NCBI GenBank assembly: GCA_963784805.1
Contig: CAWASR010000008.1
Location: forward strand, 779,285 to 843,284
DNA: 64,000 nt
Direction: 5' to 3'
DNA from: Roseiarcus sp963784805
GTDB taxonomy: Bacteria; Pseudomonadota; Alphaproteobacteria; Rhizobiales; Beijerinckiaceae
Shown here in pieces: positions 55,776-63,917 of this stretch. How positions within the stretch are numbered: the first letter of the stretch is position 1; each line of letters begins with the position of its first letter. Both the position numbers and the translations under genes were made by a program. Below the pieces are notes generated by a model. That model saw only the letters and a program-made list of their open reading frames with translations. It did no database searches and was not told the origin of the DNA.

Positions 55776-55967
55776 ATGAGCACGCAGAAGACCATCACGC
55801 TTGAGCAAACGCGAAGCCCCATCGGCCGGCCCGCCTCGCAGCGCGAAACGTTGAGGGGCCTTGGACTCGACCGGATTGGCCGGCGGTCGAGCATTGTCGA
55901 TACCCCCGCCAATCGCGGCATGATCGCCAAGGTCGCGCATCTCGTCCGCCGCGTCGACGGTCTATGA
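55776..55967 (+). CDS. rpmD: 50S ribosomal protein L30
   Basis: A 63-residue protein: TLEQTRSPIGRPASQRETLR, LGLDRIGR and MIAKVAHLVRR are typical of proteobacterial L30. ATG 55776 follows GAGGACAAGG. Confidence 0.96.
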   Translation: MSTQKTITLEQTRSPIGRPASQRETLRGLGLDRIGRRSSIVDTPANRGMIAKVAHLVRRVDGL

Positions 55968-55977
55968 GGATTGCGCA

Positions 55978-56460
55978 ATGAAACTCAATGAAATCTCTGA
56001 CAATCCGGGCTCGTCCAAGGCGCGCATTCGCGTCGGACGCGGCATCGGTTCGGGCAAGGGCAAGCAATCGGGGCGTGGCGGCAAGGGCCAGACGGCCCGC
56101 TCGGGCGTGCGCATCAAGGGCTTCGAGGGCGGGCAGATGCCCTTGCATCGGCGCCTGCCGAAACGCGGTTTCACTCCGCCCGCGCGACTTATCTATAACG
56201 AGGTCAATCTGGGGCGCATTCAGAGCGCCATCGACGCGGGCAAGCTCGACGCCGCCGAGCCGATTACGCTTGAGAGCCTGTTGAAGGCCGGGGTCGTCAC
56301 GCGTCCGCGCGACGGCGTGAAGATCCTGGGATCCGGCGAGTTGAAGGCGAAGGCGAATTTCGAAGTCGCGACGGCCTCGAAGAGCGCCGCGGCCGCGATC
56401 GAAAAGGCCGGCGGCAGCCTCAAGCGGCTGCGAAAAGAGGCCGCCCAGGCCGCCTCCTGA
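55978..56460 (+). CDS. rplO: 50S ribosomal protein L15
   Basis: A 160-residue protein: KLNEISDNPGSSKARIRVGR, the Gly-rich RGIGSGKGKQSGRGGKGQ and GGQMPLHRRLPKRGF are diagnostic. A strong terminator-like hairpin follows before secY. Confidence 0.98.
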   Translation: MKLNEISDNPGSSKARIRVGRGIGSGKGKQSGRGGKGQTARSGVRIKGFEGGQMPLHRRLPKRGFTPPARLIYNEVNLGRIQSAIDAGKLDAAEPITLESLLKAGVVTRPRDGVKILGSGELKAKANFEVATASKSAAAAIEKAGGSLKRLRKEAAQAAS

Positions 56461-56512
56461 GCGCGAGCCGGACGCGCTGACATTGGCGCGCGCGCCGACC
56501 ATATGATAGGGG

Positions 56513-56555
56513 CGTTCTCGCCGCGCGGGGAGTGGGCGGCGAGAACGACTTTTTT
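56513..56555 (+). terminator. Strong rho-independent terminator or attenuator between rplO and secY
   Basis: CGTTCTCGCCGC (56513-56524) and GCGGCGAGAACG (56536-56547) are perfect 12-base complements with an 11-base loop, followed by AC and six T. It sits 53 bases after rplO and 45 bases before secY. Confidence 0.85.
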
Positions 56556-56599
56556 GAACAGGGCGCCGATGTCGAGGCGCCGCCCGGAGCGCATCTGCC

Positions 56600-57934
56600 A
56601 TGGCGTCGGCCGCCGAACAACTCGCAGCCAATATCAACTGGTCCGCCTTCACCAAGGCCGACGAACTCAAGAAGCGCATCTGGTTCACGCTGGGCGCGCT
56701 CGTGATCTTCCGGCTTGGGACGTATATCCCGTTGCCGGGCATCGATTCGGAAGCGTTCCAGACCGCCTTCCTTGGTCAAAAGCAGGGCGTGCTCGACATG
56801 TTCAACATGTTCTCGGGCGGCGCCGTTCAGCGCATGGCGGTGTTCGCGCTGAACATCATGCCCTACATTTCGGCCTCGATCATCATCCAGCTCCTGAGCT
56901 CCGTGGTTCCGTCGCTGGAGGCGATCAAGAAAGAGGGAGAGGCGGGTCGCAAGGTCCTCAATCAATATACCCGCTATCTGACTGTCGCGCTGTCGGTGTT
57001 CCAGGCCTACGGCATTGCGATCGGCCTCGAGGGACGCGCGGGCATCGTCAGCAATCCGGGCCTCCTGTTCATCATCTCGACGGTCGTGACGCTGACAGGC
57101 GGCACGATGTTCCTCGTCTGGCTCGGCGAGCAGATCACCGCCCGGGGCGTCGGCAACGGGTCGTCGCTGATCATCTTCGCCGGCATCGTCGCCCGTCTTC
57201 CGCAGGCGATCGCGCAATTGTTCGAGCTCGGCCGGCAGGGGTCGATCTCGACCGGACTGGTGCTGGCCGTCATCGTGATGGTGTTCGTGGTCGTCACCTT
57301 CATTGTGTTCATGGAGCGCGCACAACGACGTGTTCCGATCACTTATCCGCGCCGTCAGGTCGGCAACAAGATGTACGAGGGACAGAGCTCTTTCCTGCCG
57401 CTGAAGCTCAACACCTCCGGCGTGATTCCGCCGATATTCGCGTCTTCGCTGCTGTTGCTGCCGACGACGGCGGCCAATTTTGCGCAAGGGTCCTCGAGTT
57501 CTGGCGTGCTCTCGATGATGTCGGCGCTGCTGGGGCGCGGCAGCGCGCTTTATCTCACGCTTTACGTTGCGCTGATCGTGTTCTTTGCCTTTTTCTACAC
57601 GGCAACGGTCTTCAATCCAGCCGACACCGCCGACAATCTGAAAAAGCATGGCGGCTTCGTGCCGGGGGTCCGGCCGGGCGAACGCACGGCGCAATATATC
57701 GACTATATCCTGACCCGGGTTACGGTGCTCGGTGCGCTTTATCTCGCCCTGATCTGCCTTCTGCCCGAATGGCTGATTTCCTATGCGGCGCTGCCTTTCT
57801 ATTTTGGAGGCACCTCGTTATTGATCGTCGTCAATGTGACGATGGACACGGTCGCGCAGATACACGGCCATCTCCAAGCGCACCAGTACGAAGGGCTGAT
57901 TCGCAGGGCCAGGCTGAAGGGGCGGAAACGATGA
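56600..57934 (+). CDS. secY: Preprotein translocase subunit SecY
   Basis: A 444-residue, ten-helix channel of the Sec translocon. KKRIWFTLGALVIFRLGTYI is the first helix, MNIMPYISASIIIQLL-like ALNIMPYISASIIIQLLSS marks helix 2b-3, and the cytoplasmic loops RRVPITYPRR and TFFYTATVFNPADTADNLKK-like segment are present. The ATG at 56600 follows GCATCTGCC without a strong ribosome site. It overlaps adk by four bases. The upstream terminator suggests conditional or separate expression from rplO. Confidence 0.97.
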   Translation: MASAAEQLAANINWSAFTKADELKKRIWFTLGALVIFRLGTYIPLPGIDSEAFQTAFLGQKQGVLDMFNMFSGGAVQRMAVFALNIMPYISASIIIQLLSSVVPSLEAIKKEGEAGRKVLNQYTRYLTVALSVFQAYGIAIGLEGRAGIVSNPGLLFIISTVVTLTGGTMFLVWLGEQITARGVGNGSSLIIFAGIVARLPQAIAQLFELGRQGSISTGLVLAVIVMVFVVVTFIVFMERAQRRVPITYPRRQVGNKMYEGQSSFLPLKLNTSGVIPPIFASSLLLLPTTAANFAQGSSSSGVLSMMSALLGRGSALYLTLYVALIVFFAFFYTATVFNPADTADNLKKHGGFVPGVRPGERTAQYIDYILTRVTVLGALYLALICLLPEWLISYAALPFYFGGTSLLIVVNVTMDTVAQIHGHLQAHQYEGLIRRARLKGRKR

Positions 57935-58524
57935 GGCTGATTCTGCTTGGGCCTCCGGGCGCGGGCAAGGGCACCCAGGCTGGTCGCCTGATCCGCAATC
58001 TCGGCATTCCGCAATTGTCGACCGGCGACATGCTGCGCGCCGCCGTCGCGGCCGGCGCTCCGATTGGGCTCAAGGCGAAAGCGGTGATGGAATCGGGCGC
58101 GCTGGTGTCGGACGAGACCGTCGTCGCCATTATCAAAGACCGGATCGAAAAGGCTGACGCTGAAGGAGGATTCATCCTCGACGGCTTTCCACGTACGCTC
58201 GCGCAGGCCCACGCCTTGGAAAATATGCTCGGCGCCAAGGGCCTGAAGCTCGACGCGGCGATCGAATTGAGGGTCGATTCGGCCAAGCTCGTAGATCGTA
58301 TCGTAAGGCGCGCGGCGGCGGCGAAGGCGGCCGGCCAATCGGCGCGCAAGGACGACGATCCCGAAGTGTTCAAGTCGCGTCTTGCCGCCTATGAGCGGGA
58401 CACGGCGGCGGTGACGCCGTTTTATCGCGAACGCGGCATTCTGTATGTCGTCGACGGAATGGCGCCGATCGACAAGGTCGCCGCCGCGATCGACGCCGTT
58501 CTGACGGAAGTGGCTCCGGTGTGA
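57931..58524 (+). CDS. adk: Adenylate kinase, short form
   Basis: A 197-residue enzyme interconverting ATP, AMP and ADP. The P-loop LLGPPGAGKGTQAGRL is at residue 4, STGDMLRAAV near 31, DGFPRTLAQAHAL near 85, and RKDDDPEVFKSRLAAY near 140. The LID is the short, zinc-free loop usual in alphaproteobacteria. The ATG overlaps the secY stop, and the stop overlaps the next gene's GTG. Confidence 0.97.
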   Translation: MRLILLGPPGAGKGTQAGRLIRNLGIPQLSTGDMLRAAVAAGAPIGLKAKAVMESGALVSDETVVAIIKDRIEKADAEGGFILDGFPRTLAQAHALENMLGAKGLKLDAAIELRVDSAKLVDRIVRRAAAAKAAGQSARKDDDPEVFKSRLAAYERDTAAVTPFYRERGILYVVDGMAPIDKVAAAIDAVLTEVAPV

Positions 58525-59582
58525 CAAGCTCGGCGCAAGACGCCGAGACGCTAGTCGAGCGACGCGGCGGCGCCGGCTTCATCGTGCTTAACCGTCCCAA
58601 GGCCCTCAACGCGTTGACCTTGACCATGGTGCGCGCGATCGCCAGCGCGCTCGACCACTGGGAGAGCGACGGGGACGTCGCTCGTGTCGTCATCCGGGGG
58701 GCTGGAGAGCGGGCTTTCTGCGCCGGCGGCGACATCCGCCGCCTCTATGAATTGGGCAAGGCGGGCGACCATGCTTCGCAATTGACGTTCTGGCGCGAGG
58801 AATATCTGCTCGATCAACGCATCAAGACCTATCCCAAGCCGATCGTCGCAATGGTCGACGGCATAGTGATGGGCGGGGGCGTCGGCCTGTCGATCAACGC
58901 CACGCACACGGTCGCTGGCGACCGCTTCGCTTTCGCCATGCCGGAGGTCGGCATCGGCTTCTTCCCGGATACCGGAGCGTCGTGGTTTCTGCCGCGTGTG
59001 CCGCGCCGCGCCGGTGTCTATCTCGCGCTCACGGGCCTGCGCGCCAACGCCGGCGACGCCCTCGCGCTTGGCCTCGCCCAGACTTTCGCGCCCAGCGCCG
59101 CGTTCGGAGGTCTGGCGCACGCATTGGAGGGGGACCGACCGGTCGAGGCCACGCTCGCGAGCTTTGCCGCGCCGCCCCCGCCGTCGGCGCTTCTGGACGA
59201 TGCGGCGGAAGTCGAGACCTGTTTCTCGGCCGCCAGCCGCGAGGCCATTTTAGCGGCTCTGCTTGAAGCCGCCGCCCGGGGACGGGACTTCGCCGCGCCG
59301 GCGCACGCGGCTATGCTCGAGAAGTCTCCGACAAGCCAGGCGATTGCTCTCAGGCAGATGGCGTTGGGTCCAACGATCGATTTCGACGAAGCCCTGCGCA
59401 TGGAATTTCGCATCGTCTCGCGCATTTGCAGGGGTCGTGATTTCTACGAAGGCGTTCGCGCGGTTATCGTCGAAAGGGATAACCGTCCACATTGGAGCGC
59501 TGCGCCCTCGAAGACGGAAGTCGAGAGCTATTTCGCCCCGCTCGGCGACGCCGAGTTGACGTTTCCGGTCCGCCGCCGATGA
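58521..59582 (+). CDS. Enoyl-CoA hydratase/isomerase family, 3-hydroxyisobutyryl-CoA hydrolase type
   Basis: A 353-residue crotonase-fold protein. AFCAGGDIRRLYELG near residue 67 and GIVMGGGVGLSINATHTVAG near 115 form the oxyanion hole; PEVGIGFFPDTGASWFLPR near 140 has the Glu and Asp typical of HIBYL-CoA hydrolase; the C-terminal extension (DEALRMEFRIVSR, RDFYEGVRAV, RPHW) is also specific to that group. It would cleave 3-hydroxyisobutyryl-CoA in valine breakdown. GTG 58521 overlaps the adk stop. Its place directly after adk is unusual, since rpsM normally follows. Confidence 0.88.
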   Translation: MTSSAQDAETLVERRGGAGFIVLNRPKALNALTLTMVRAIASALDHWESDGDVARVVIRGAGERAFCAGGDIRRLYELGKAGDHASQLTFWREEYLLDQRIKTYPKPIVAMVDGIVMGGGVGLSINATHTVAGDRFAFAMPEVGIGFFPDTGASWFLPRVPRRAGVYLALTGLRANAGDALALGLAQTFAPSAAFGGLAHALEGDRPVEATLASFAAPPPPSALLDDAAEVETCFSAASREAILAALLEAAARGRDFAAPAHAAMLEKSPTSQAIALRQMALGPTIDFDEALRMEFRIVSRICRGRDFYEGVRAVIVERDNRPHWSAAPSKTEVESYFAPLGDAELTFPVRRR

Positions 59583-60049
59583 AATATCTGATGCGTCAAA
59601 ATCGCGACGGGGTCGTGGAGCTCATCGATTCTTCGCCCGCAAAGCCGGTGGACGGCAAGCTTTCCTCAGCAATCTCGAGCATGCGCTGGAAGGCGGTGCT
59701 GCTCTGGTATATGCGCACGCTCGCGTGGGTCTGGGTCAGCAAGGGCCTGTTCGCCTGGGCCCTCATTCTCGGGACTTTCCCGAGCCTCGGACATTTCACG
59801 ACGATGGCGCTGCCCCTCCAGGCGACGATCATCGCCTTCGCCTGTTTCGACCTTCTGGCCGCAGTCGGGTTGTGGCTGGCCGCGCCCTGGGGAGGCGCAA
59901 TCTGGCTGCTTTGCGCGATCGTCGAGGCTGCCTCGCCTGTCCTAAGCCCGCGCGCGGCGTCGATCGGCCGCGTCGGGGCGCTGCTCAATATCGCGTTGGT
60001 CGTCGTCTATTTCTTCCTGAGCTGGCGGGCGGTCAGGGAGCGGGACTGA
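59579..60049 (+). CDS. DUF6163-like membrane protein
   Basis: A 156-residue integral membrane protein with about four helices: LLWYMRTLAWVWVSKGLFAW, ATIIAFACFDLLAAVGLWLA, WGGAIWLLCAIVEAA and VGALLNIALVVVYFFLS. The cytoplasmic N-terminus is about 45 residues. ATG 59579 overlaps the previous stop (ATGA). Proteins of this kind sit beside ldtR-like regulators in Hyphomicrobiales, so a link to envelope maintenance is inferred; no reaction is known. Confidence 0.75.
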   Translation: MKYLMRQNRDGVVELIDSSPAKPVDGKLSSAISSMRWKAVLLWYMRTLAWVWVSKGLFAWALILGTFPSLGHFTTMALPLQATIIAFACFDLLAAVGLWLAAPWGGAIWLLCAIVEAASPVLSPRAASIGRVGALLNIALVVVYFFLSWRAVRERD

Positions 60050-60302
60050 CGAACCGCGCGTCTGCGCGATCAAAGCGAACGCGCCGCCTCGGCCCCCCCC
60101 GCAACGAAACAAAGACCGACGAAAGACGCCTTTTTGTTCGATTCCGCCGCCCGCCGTGGGCGCGTGCTATCAACGTAAACAAAGGCTTTGATTCAATTGA
60201 AATTTACCAGGGTCGGAAAACCTTGGATTCATCTTGACTCTTAAACTCGTCTTCATTCGCCTCCGTTACAGTTCTGCCTATAAGTAGAGCGAATAAGGCT
60301 CA

Positions 60303-60845
60303 ATGAAAAAGAGGCAAACGGACGGGTGTTCCATGCTTAACGCAATTAGAACTAAGGAGGTTCCGGTTCTTGTGGAACCTGAACTTCGAGTTTTCGACCT
60401 GTACTTGGAAACATTGACCATGGTCGAGCGGCTGCACCGCCGGCTACTCGACGTTATCAAGGATGAGTTCGATCGTCGCGGCCGCTCCGATGTCAACGCG
60501 GTCCAGGCGCTGCTGCTTTACAACATCGGTGACAAGGAATTGACCGCGGGAGAATTGCGAACCCGGGGCTACTATCTCGGATCGAATGTTTCTTACAACG
60601 TGAAGAAGCTGGTCGAGATGGGATACCTGCACCATGCCCGTTCGCGGGTCGACCGTCGCTCGGTTCGAATTAGTTTGACGGAGCTTGGCAAGGAGGTTCA
60701 CCGGATCGTGGGGGGCATCTACGAGAAGCACGCCCGCACGGTCGAGCAGATCGGCGGCATTCCCGGCGAAGACCTTGCCCGAGTCAACGTCTCGCTGCTT
60801 CGCCTCGAACGCTACTGGACCGATCAGATCAAGTATCGCCTCTGA
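60303..60845 (+). CDS. ldtR: MarR-family regulator, LdtR type
   Basis: A 180-residue winged-helix regulator. LYLETLTMVERLHRRLLDVI and FDRRGRSDVNAVQALLLYNI are the dimerisation helices, ELRTRGYYLGSNVSYNVKKL is the recognition part and SRVDRRSVRISLTELG the wing. LdtR of Liberibacter activates an L,D-transpeptidase gene, and a transpeptidase lies just downstream here, which supports the name. The start may be ATG 60303 or ATG 60333. A 253-base AT-richer leader precedes it, with a possible TATAAG at 60279-60284. Confidence 0.85.
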   Translation: MKKRQTDGCSMLNAIRTKEVPVLVEPELRVFDLYLETLTMVERLHRRLLDVIKDEFDRRGRSDVNAVQALLLYNIGDKELTAGELRTRGYYLGSNVSYNVKKLVEMGYLHHARSRVDRRSVRISLTELGKEVHRIVGGIYEKHARTVEQIGGIPGEDLARVNVSLLRLERYWTDQIKYRL

Positions 60846-60870
60846 TTTTGATATAGGGTTGGCGATCAGA

Positions 60871-60907
60871 CGGGGCGTCCAGGCGCGGACGCCCCGACGC
60901 GCGTTTT
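60871..60907 (+). terminator. Terminator between ldtR and the L,D-transpeptidase gene
   Basis: CGGGGCGTCC and GGACGCCCCG pair perfectly over 10 bases with an AGGCGC loop; a short TTTT follows eight bases later. It suggests the two genes are separate transcripts. Confidence 0.65.
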
Positions 60908-61087
60908 GACGCAGTCTTTCCAGCGGCCATAAAATCGCCCGACTGGGCCATATCCTTAACACAGTGGCGCGTAAAGACGTTCGCTCGCGACGAGTGGAGC
61001 GGACCTGTGCCGCGTCATTCGTTTCTGGGGCGGGCGGCTTAACGGCGGGACGGGCCAAATTCCGTTCCTCGAGGAGTTTCAGATCCA

Positions 61088-62380
61088 ATGCGGCAGACAA
61101 AAGTCTCGTGGCTCACTCGCCGCGCATTTCTTGGCGCGAGCGCGGTCGGCGCATTCGCCGCGGCGGCCGGCGCGCCTTTCGTCGCCTCCGCGCAGGAGCG
61201 CCATGACAATCAGGCGGAATGGCCGCAGAACTATGAAGCGTCGCCGGACATGGCGGTCAGGCGCGAGACGACGCCTGTGCTGTCGCCCGCCACCGTGGCG
61301 GCGACCGACGCGGCGATCGCGAAATACAAGGATATTGTCGCCAGCGGCGGCTGGAACCTGGTGCCGACCGGCGCCGAATTGGGGATCGGTTCGAAGTCCA
61401 AAGCGGTGCAGGCGCTGCGCGAGCGTCTGGTCGCGTCCGGCGACCTCGATCCCGTGGCGGGAACGGGCCAGGTGTTCGATTCGTTTGTCGAGGCGGCGGT
61501 CAAACGCTTCCAGGCCCGTCACGGCTTGAGCCAGACCGGCGTCGTCAATCAGGAAACGTTCGCGGAATTGAACGTGCCCGCGGCCGCCCGGCTGCAACAG
61601 CTCGAGACCAATATCGTGCGCCTCAACGCCTATTCGGGCGATCTGGGAGAGCGCTTTGTGATCGTCAATATTCCTGCCGCCTCGGTCGAGACCGTCGAGA
61701 ACGGCGTCGTCTATTCGCATCACGCCGCCGGCGTCGGCAAGATCGATCGACAGTCGCCGATCATGCAGACCAAGGCGACGCAGATCAATTTCAATCCGTT
61801 CTGGACCGTGCCGCCTTCGCTGATCAAGAAGGATCTGATCCCGAAGATGAAGGCCGATCCGAACTACCTGACCGAGGAGAAGATCCGGGTCTTCAACCGC
61901 GAAGGCCAGGAGGTTTCGCCCTCGTCCATCAACTGGAACTCGACCGAGGCGACGAACTACAAGTACCGCCAGGACACCGGCGGCGACATCAACTCGCTCG
62001 GCTTCGTTCGCGTCAACATCCCCAACCCCTACGGCGTCTACATGCACGATACGCCGTCCAAGGGCATTTTCGGCGACGATTTCCGCTTCGTGTCGTCCGG
62101 CTGCGTGCGGGTGCAGGACGTTCGCGACTACGTGGCCTGGCTGCTGAAGGACACCCCCGGCTGGGGCCGCGATCAGATCGACGACGTCATCCGCTCCGGC
62201 CAGCGCCTCGACGTCGACCTCGCCAAGCCCGTCAACGTCTATTGGGTCTACATCACCGCCTGGGCGACGCCCGACGGCATCGTCCAGTTCCGCCCCGACG
62301 TCTATCATCGCGACGGCGCCGGCCCCGGGCCGCTCGCTTCCGCAATCCCGGCGAAGCCGCTGGCGACGCCGCAGGAGTAG
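61088..62380 (+). CDS. ldtP: Tat-exported L,D-transpeptidase (YkuD) with peptidoglycan-binding domain
   Basis: A 430-residue periplasmic enzyme. The N-terminus has TRRAFLGASAVGAFAAAAGA, a twin-arginine signal ending in an Ala-rich stretch. Residues about 95-155 form a peptidoglycan-binding domain (SKAVQALRERLVASGDLD, VKRFQARHGLSQTGVVNQET). The YkuD domain follows, with MHDTPSKGIFGDDFRFVSSG and CVRVQDVRDYVAWL carrying the catalytic His and Cys. It should form 3-3 cross-links or modify peptidoglycan. LdtR, upstream, is the likely activator. Confidence 0.9.
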   Translation: MRQTKVSWLTRRAFLGASAVGAFAAAAGAPFVASAQERHDNQAEWPQNYEASPDMAVRRETTPVLSPATVAATDAAIAKYKDIVASGGWNLVPTGAELGIGSKSKAVQALRERLVASGDLDPVAGTGQVFDSFVEAAVKRFQARHGLSQTGVVNQETFAELNVPAAARLQQLETNIVRLNAYSGDLGERFVIVNIPAASVETVENGVVYSHHAAGVGKIDRQSPIMQTKATQINFNPFWTVPPSLIKKDLIPKMKADPNYLTEEKIRVFNREGQEVSPSSINWNSTEATNYKYRQDTGGDINSLGFVRVNIPNPYGVYMHDTPSKGIFGDDFRFVSSGCVRVQDVRDYVAWLLKDTPGWGRDQIDDVIRSGQRLDVDLAKPVNVYWVYITAWATPDGIVQFRPDVYHRDGAGPGPLASAIPAKPLATPQE

Positions 62381-62808
62381 GCGCGACCGCCTCGACGCGG
62401 CGCTTTGAAGGCGGCCGCGAAAGCGGCGCACACGGCGGCAGCCGAATCCAAGCCCGCGGAAACGAGACCCAAGCCCGCGGAAGCGGAGATCCAAGCCAGC
62501 GGAAGCGGAATCCAAATGATTCCCTTCCGCGAATTGAGCCTTTTCAAGGGTTTAGACGCGAATCCAAATGATTTTTTTTCGGCTCCTTAATCCCCGCCAA
62601 ACCCGTTCCGCCGCCGGCGACACCAGCGGCGCCGGGTTCGGCGCCAAGGCGATCCTAACACAGTTTCTGTTTTTCAGCAAGAAGCCTTCGGCTCTTATCG
62701 CGTTAGATGTTGGCTCCCAAAAATTCGGGCCATGGCGTCGAACATTCGTTCTCAACGCATTCCGGCCTTGCTGGCCAACCAGGGCGGTGGGCGCTCGTAG
62801 GCAGGGGC
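62381..62808. other. Non-coding stretch after the L,D-transpeptidase gene
   Basis: About 430 bases holding dispersed repeat copy B (62441-62582). The remainder, up to the broken lipoprotein gene, shows no recognised gene. Confidence 0.5.
62441..62582. repeat. Dispersed repeat element, copy B
   Basis: Three to four units of the form GGAAGCGGAATCCAAGCCCGC, then a strong stem: GCGGAA and GGAATC (62499-62512) pair with GATTCC and TTCCGC (62518-62530) with a small bulge. CGAATTGAG, TTTTCAAGGGTTTA and a tail ending TTTTTTTTCGG follow. Copy A at 22637-22780 has the same order of parts. Confidence 0.7.
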
Positions 62809-63294
62809 ATGACTATGGGAATGGGGAAACGTCTTTCGATTGTTGCCGTGGCGTCTCTTGCGCGTGCGGCTTGTGTCGGCACTGAGGAAATCCCGCTCGC
62901 TCCGAACATGGTGCGTCTCGATACGCGAGCTTCAGGCGCTCTGTCTGCTGGTCAAGCCCCTAAGGTGAAATGCGCCAAGCGCCGACGGAGTTCTGACGCT
63001 CCAGACCGGCTATCCCCGATTTACGGCCTGAAAAGCGCCCAAGTTTGCGGTCAAGGCTCAGAGCTTCGTGACCAAGATCGCTTCTGGCGGCTGAGCGATC
63101 AGCCTTTGGTAATGCCTACGGCGCTACCGCCTATGGGAGACGGCTTCTGCGGCCAAGATTTACCGGCATACGGAACTGTCGGCGTCACGGTCATCATGTT
63201 CCACTCAAACGGGCGGGAGCGAAAGGAGCAGTTTAACGCGGTTGACGTTCTTGCGCAGTACGGGAGCCGGTGGACCCCCTTATTAAGGAGATAG
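62809..63294 (+). pseudogene. Degenerate lipoprotein gene
   Basis: The start MGKRLSIVAVASLARAACVG (within MTMGMGKRL at 62809) resembles a lipoprotein signal, but an Arg stands at the -3 position of the lipobox. TEEIPLAPNMVRLDTRASGA and the late VGVTVIMFHSNG are familiar from a conserved alphaproteobacterial envelope lipoprotein. Between about 62965 and 63160 the frame reads nonsense, while fragments of the expected protein (VLTLQTGYPRF) appear in another phase. Several indels are likely, so a normal product is doubtful. Confidence 0.5.
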
Positions 63295-63297
63295 AAT

Positions 63298-63342
63298 ATG
63301 CTGAAATATATCGCGCAGACATTCTGGGGTTATATGGAATGA
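63298..63342 (+). CDS. Possible 14-residue micro-ORF
   Basis: ATG 63298 lies seven bases after a perfect AAGGAG and three bases after the preceding stop. It encodes MLKYIAQTFWGYME and stops. It may be a leader peptide, a small membrane-active peptide or the head of a lost gene. No family can be given. Confidence 0.25.
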   Translation: MLKYIAQTFWGYME

Positions 63343-63366
63343 CCAGAAAACTATATCAATGGAAAA

Positions 63367-63492
63367 CTACAAATAATTTTGCTTGACTTCCCTAAGGCGG
63401 GAAGACCTTGGCCTATTATGCTCGATTTTTAGGGAGTTTATTTCCTCATTTAACGAGTCAATCTCAGCCTTGAGACTATCTTCAATCTCCAT
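63367..63492 (-). CDS. Possible 41-residue coiled-coil peptide
   Basis: The peptide MEIEDSLKAEIDSLNEEINS continues LKIEHNRPRSSRLREVK and ends NYL. The Leu/Ile spacing predicts a coiled coil. Its ATG is two bases after the stop of an integrase-like fragment on the same strand. The surrounding DNA is AT-rich compared with the window, indicating acquired DNA. Confidence 0.3.
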   Translation of the reverse strand: MEIEDSLKAEIDSLNEEINSLKIEHNRPRSSRLREVKQNYL

Positions 63493-63494
63493 AT

Positions 63495-63611
63495 TCACCG
63501 CCCACGTTCCTCACTGAATTCACTCCCTAACGGGATAACCTCAGCACCTCGTCTCAGGCTATCAAGCTTATCGGCCCACCACGCCATGAGCCTGACCCGC
63601 TCATCCCAATT
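63495..63611 (-). pseudogene. Phage-type integrase C-terminal tail (fragment)
   Basis: 38 residues beginning NWDERVRLMAWWADKLDSLR and ending with a stop. The pattern W-x-E-R-V-x-L-M-x-x-W-A-D-x-L resembles the tail of tyrosine recombinases of prophages and islands. The frame is closed just upstream, next to the inverted-repeat element, so only a fragment remains. Assignment is tentative. Confidence 0.4.
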
Positions 63612-63616
63612 TCAGG

Positions 63617-63720
63617 GTTACGGTGACAGTGCAATCTACTAACCGTACCGCTCGACACCTGCGGTGAGCCGAGCTGGCCCGGTCGAATTGGAGGGTCAAA
63701 ATGTGCACTGTCACCGTTAC
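63617..63720. mobile_element. 104 bp element bounded by inverted repeats
   Basis: GTTACGGTGACAGTGCA at 63617-63633 and TGCACTGTCACCGTTAC at 63704-63720 are inverted repeats (14 bases perfect, one mismatch after). The inside, with GGTCGAATTGGAGGGTCAAA, does not encode a protein. It interrupts the reading of the IS110-like transposase and resembles paired ends of a lost insertion sequence or a miniature transposable element. Confidence 0.55.
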
Positions 63721-63917
63721 TCGGCCAGAGGAGCAGGCCTCCATCGCCACAACGCACGGCGCCAGCTCGGCGAAAAAGGCGACGAGCCGGCCGCGCGTCA
63801 GCTTGCGCGCGACAACGATCTCGCCCTTCGCGTCGACGGCGTGACCTGAAATGCGTTCTTCGCCAGATCAAGCCCGACACGCGTGACAGAAGTCAAATTC
63901 CGGATAGACTTGCCCAT
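63721..63917 (-). pseudogene. IS110-family transposase, truncated and frameshifted
   Basis: On the minus strand ATG 63917 opens MGKSIRNLTSVTRVGLDLAK with the first catalytic Asp of the DEDD domain (VGLDLAKNAFQV). One base is missing after FQV; in the next frame it continues VDAKGEIVVARKLTRG, VAFFAELAPCVVAMEAC, then is cut by the inverted-repeat element. The 5' end of the element runs toward the window edge. Confidence 0.75.

Noticed and set aside
60096..60104. Run of eight C after the DUF6163 gene
   Set aside because: A simple homopolymer in non-coding DNA; no phase-variable frame crosses it.
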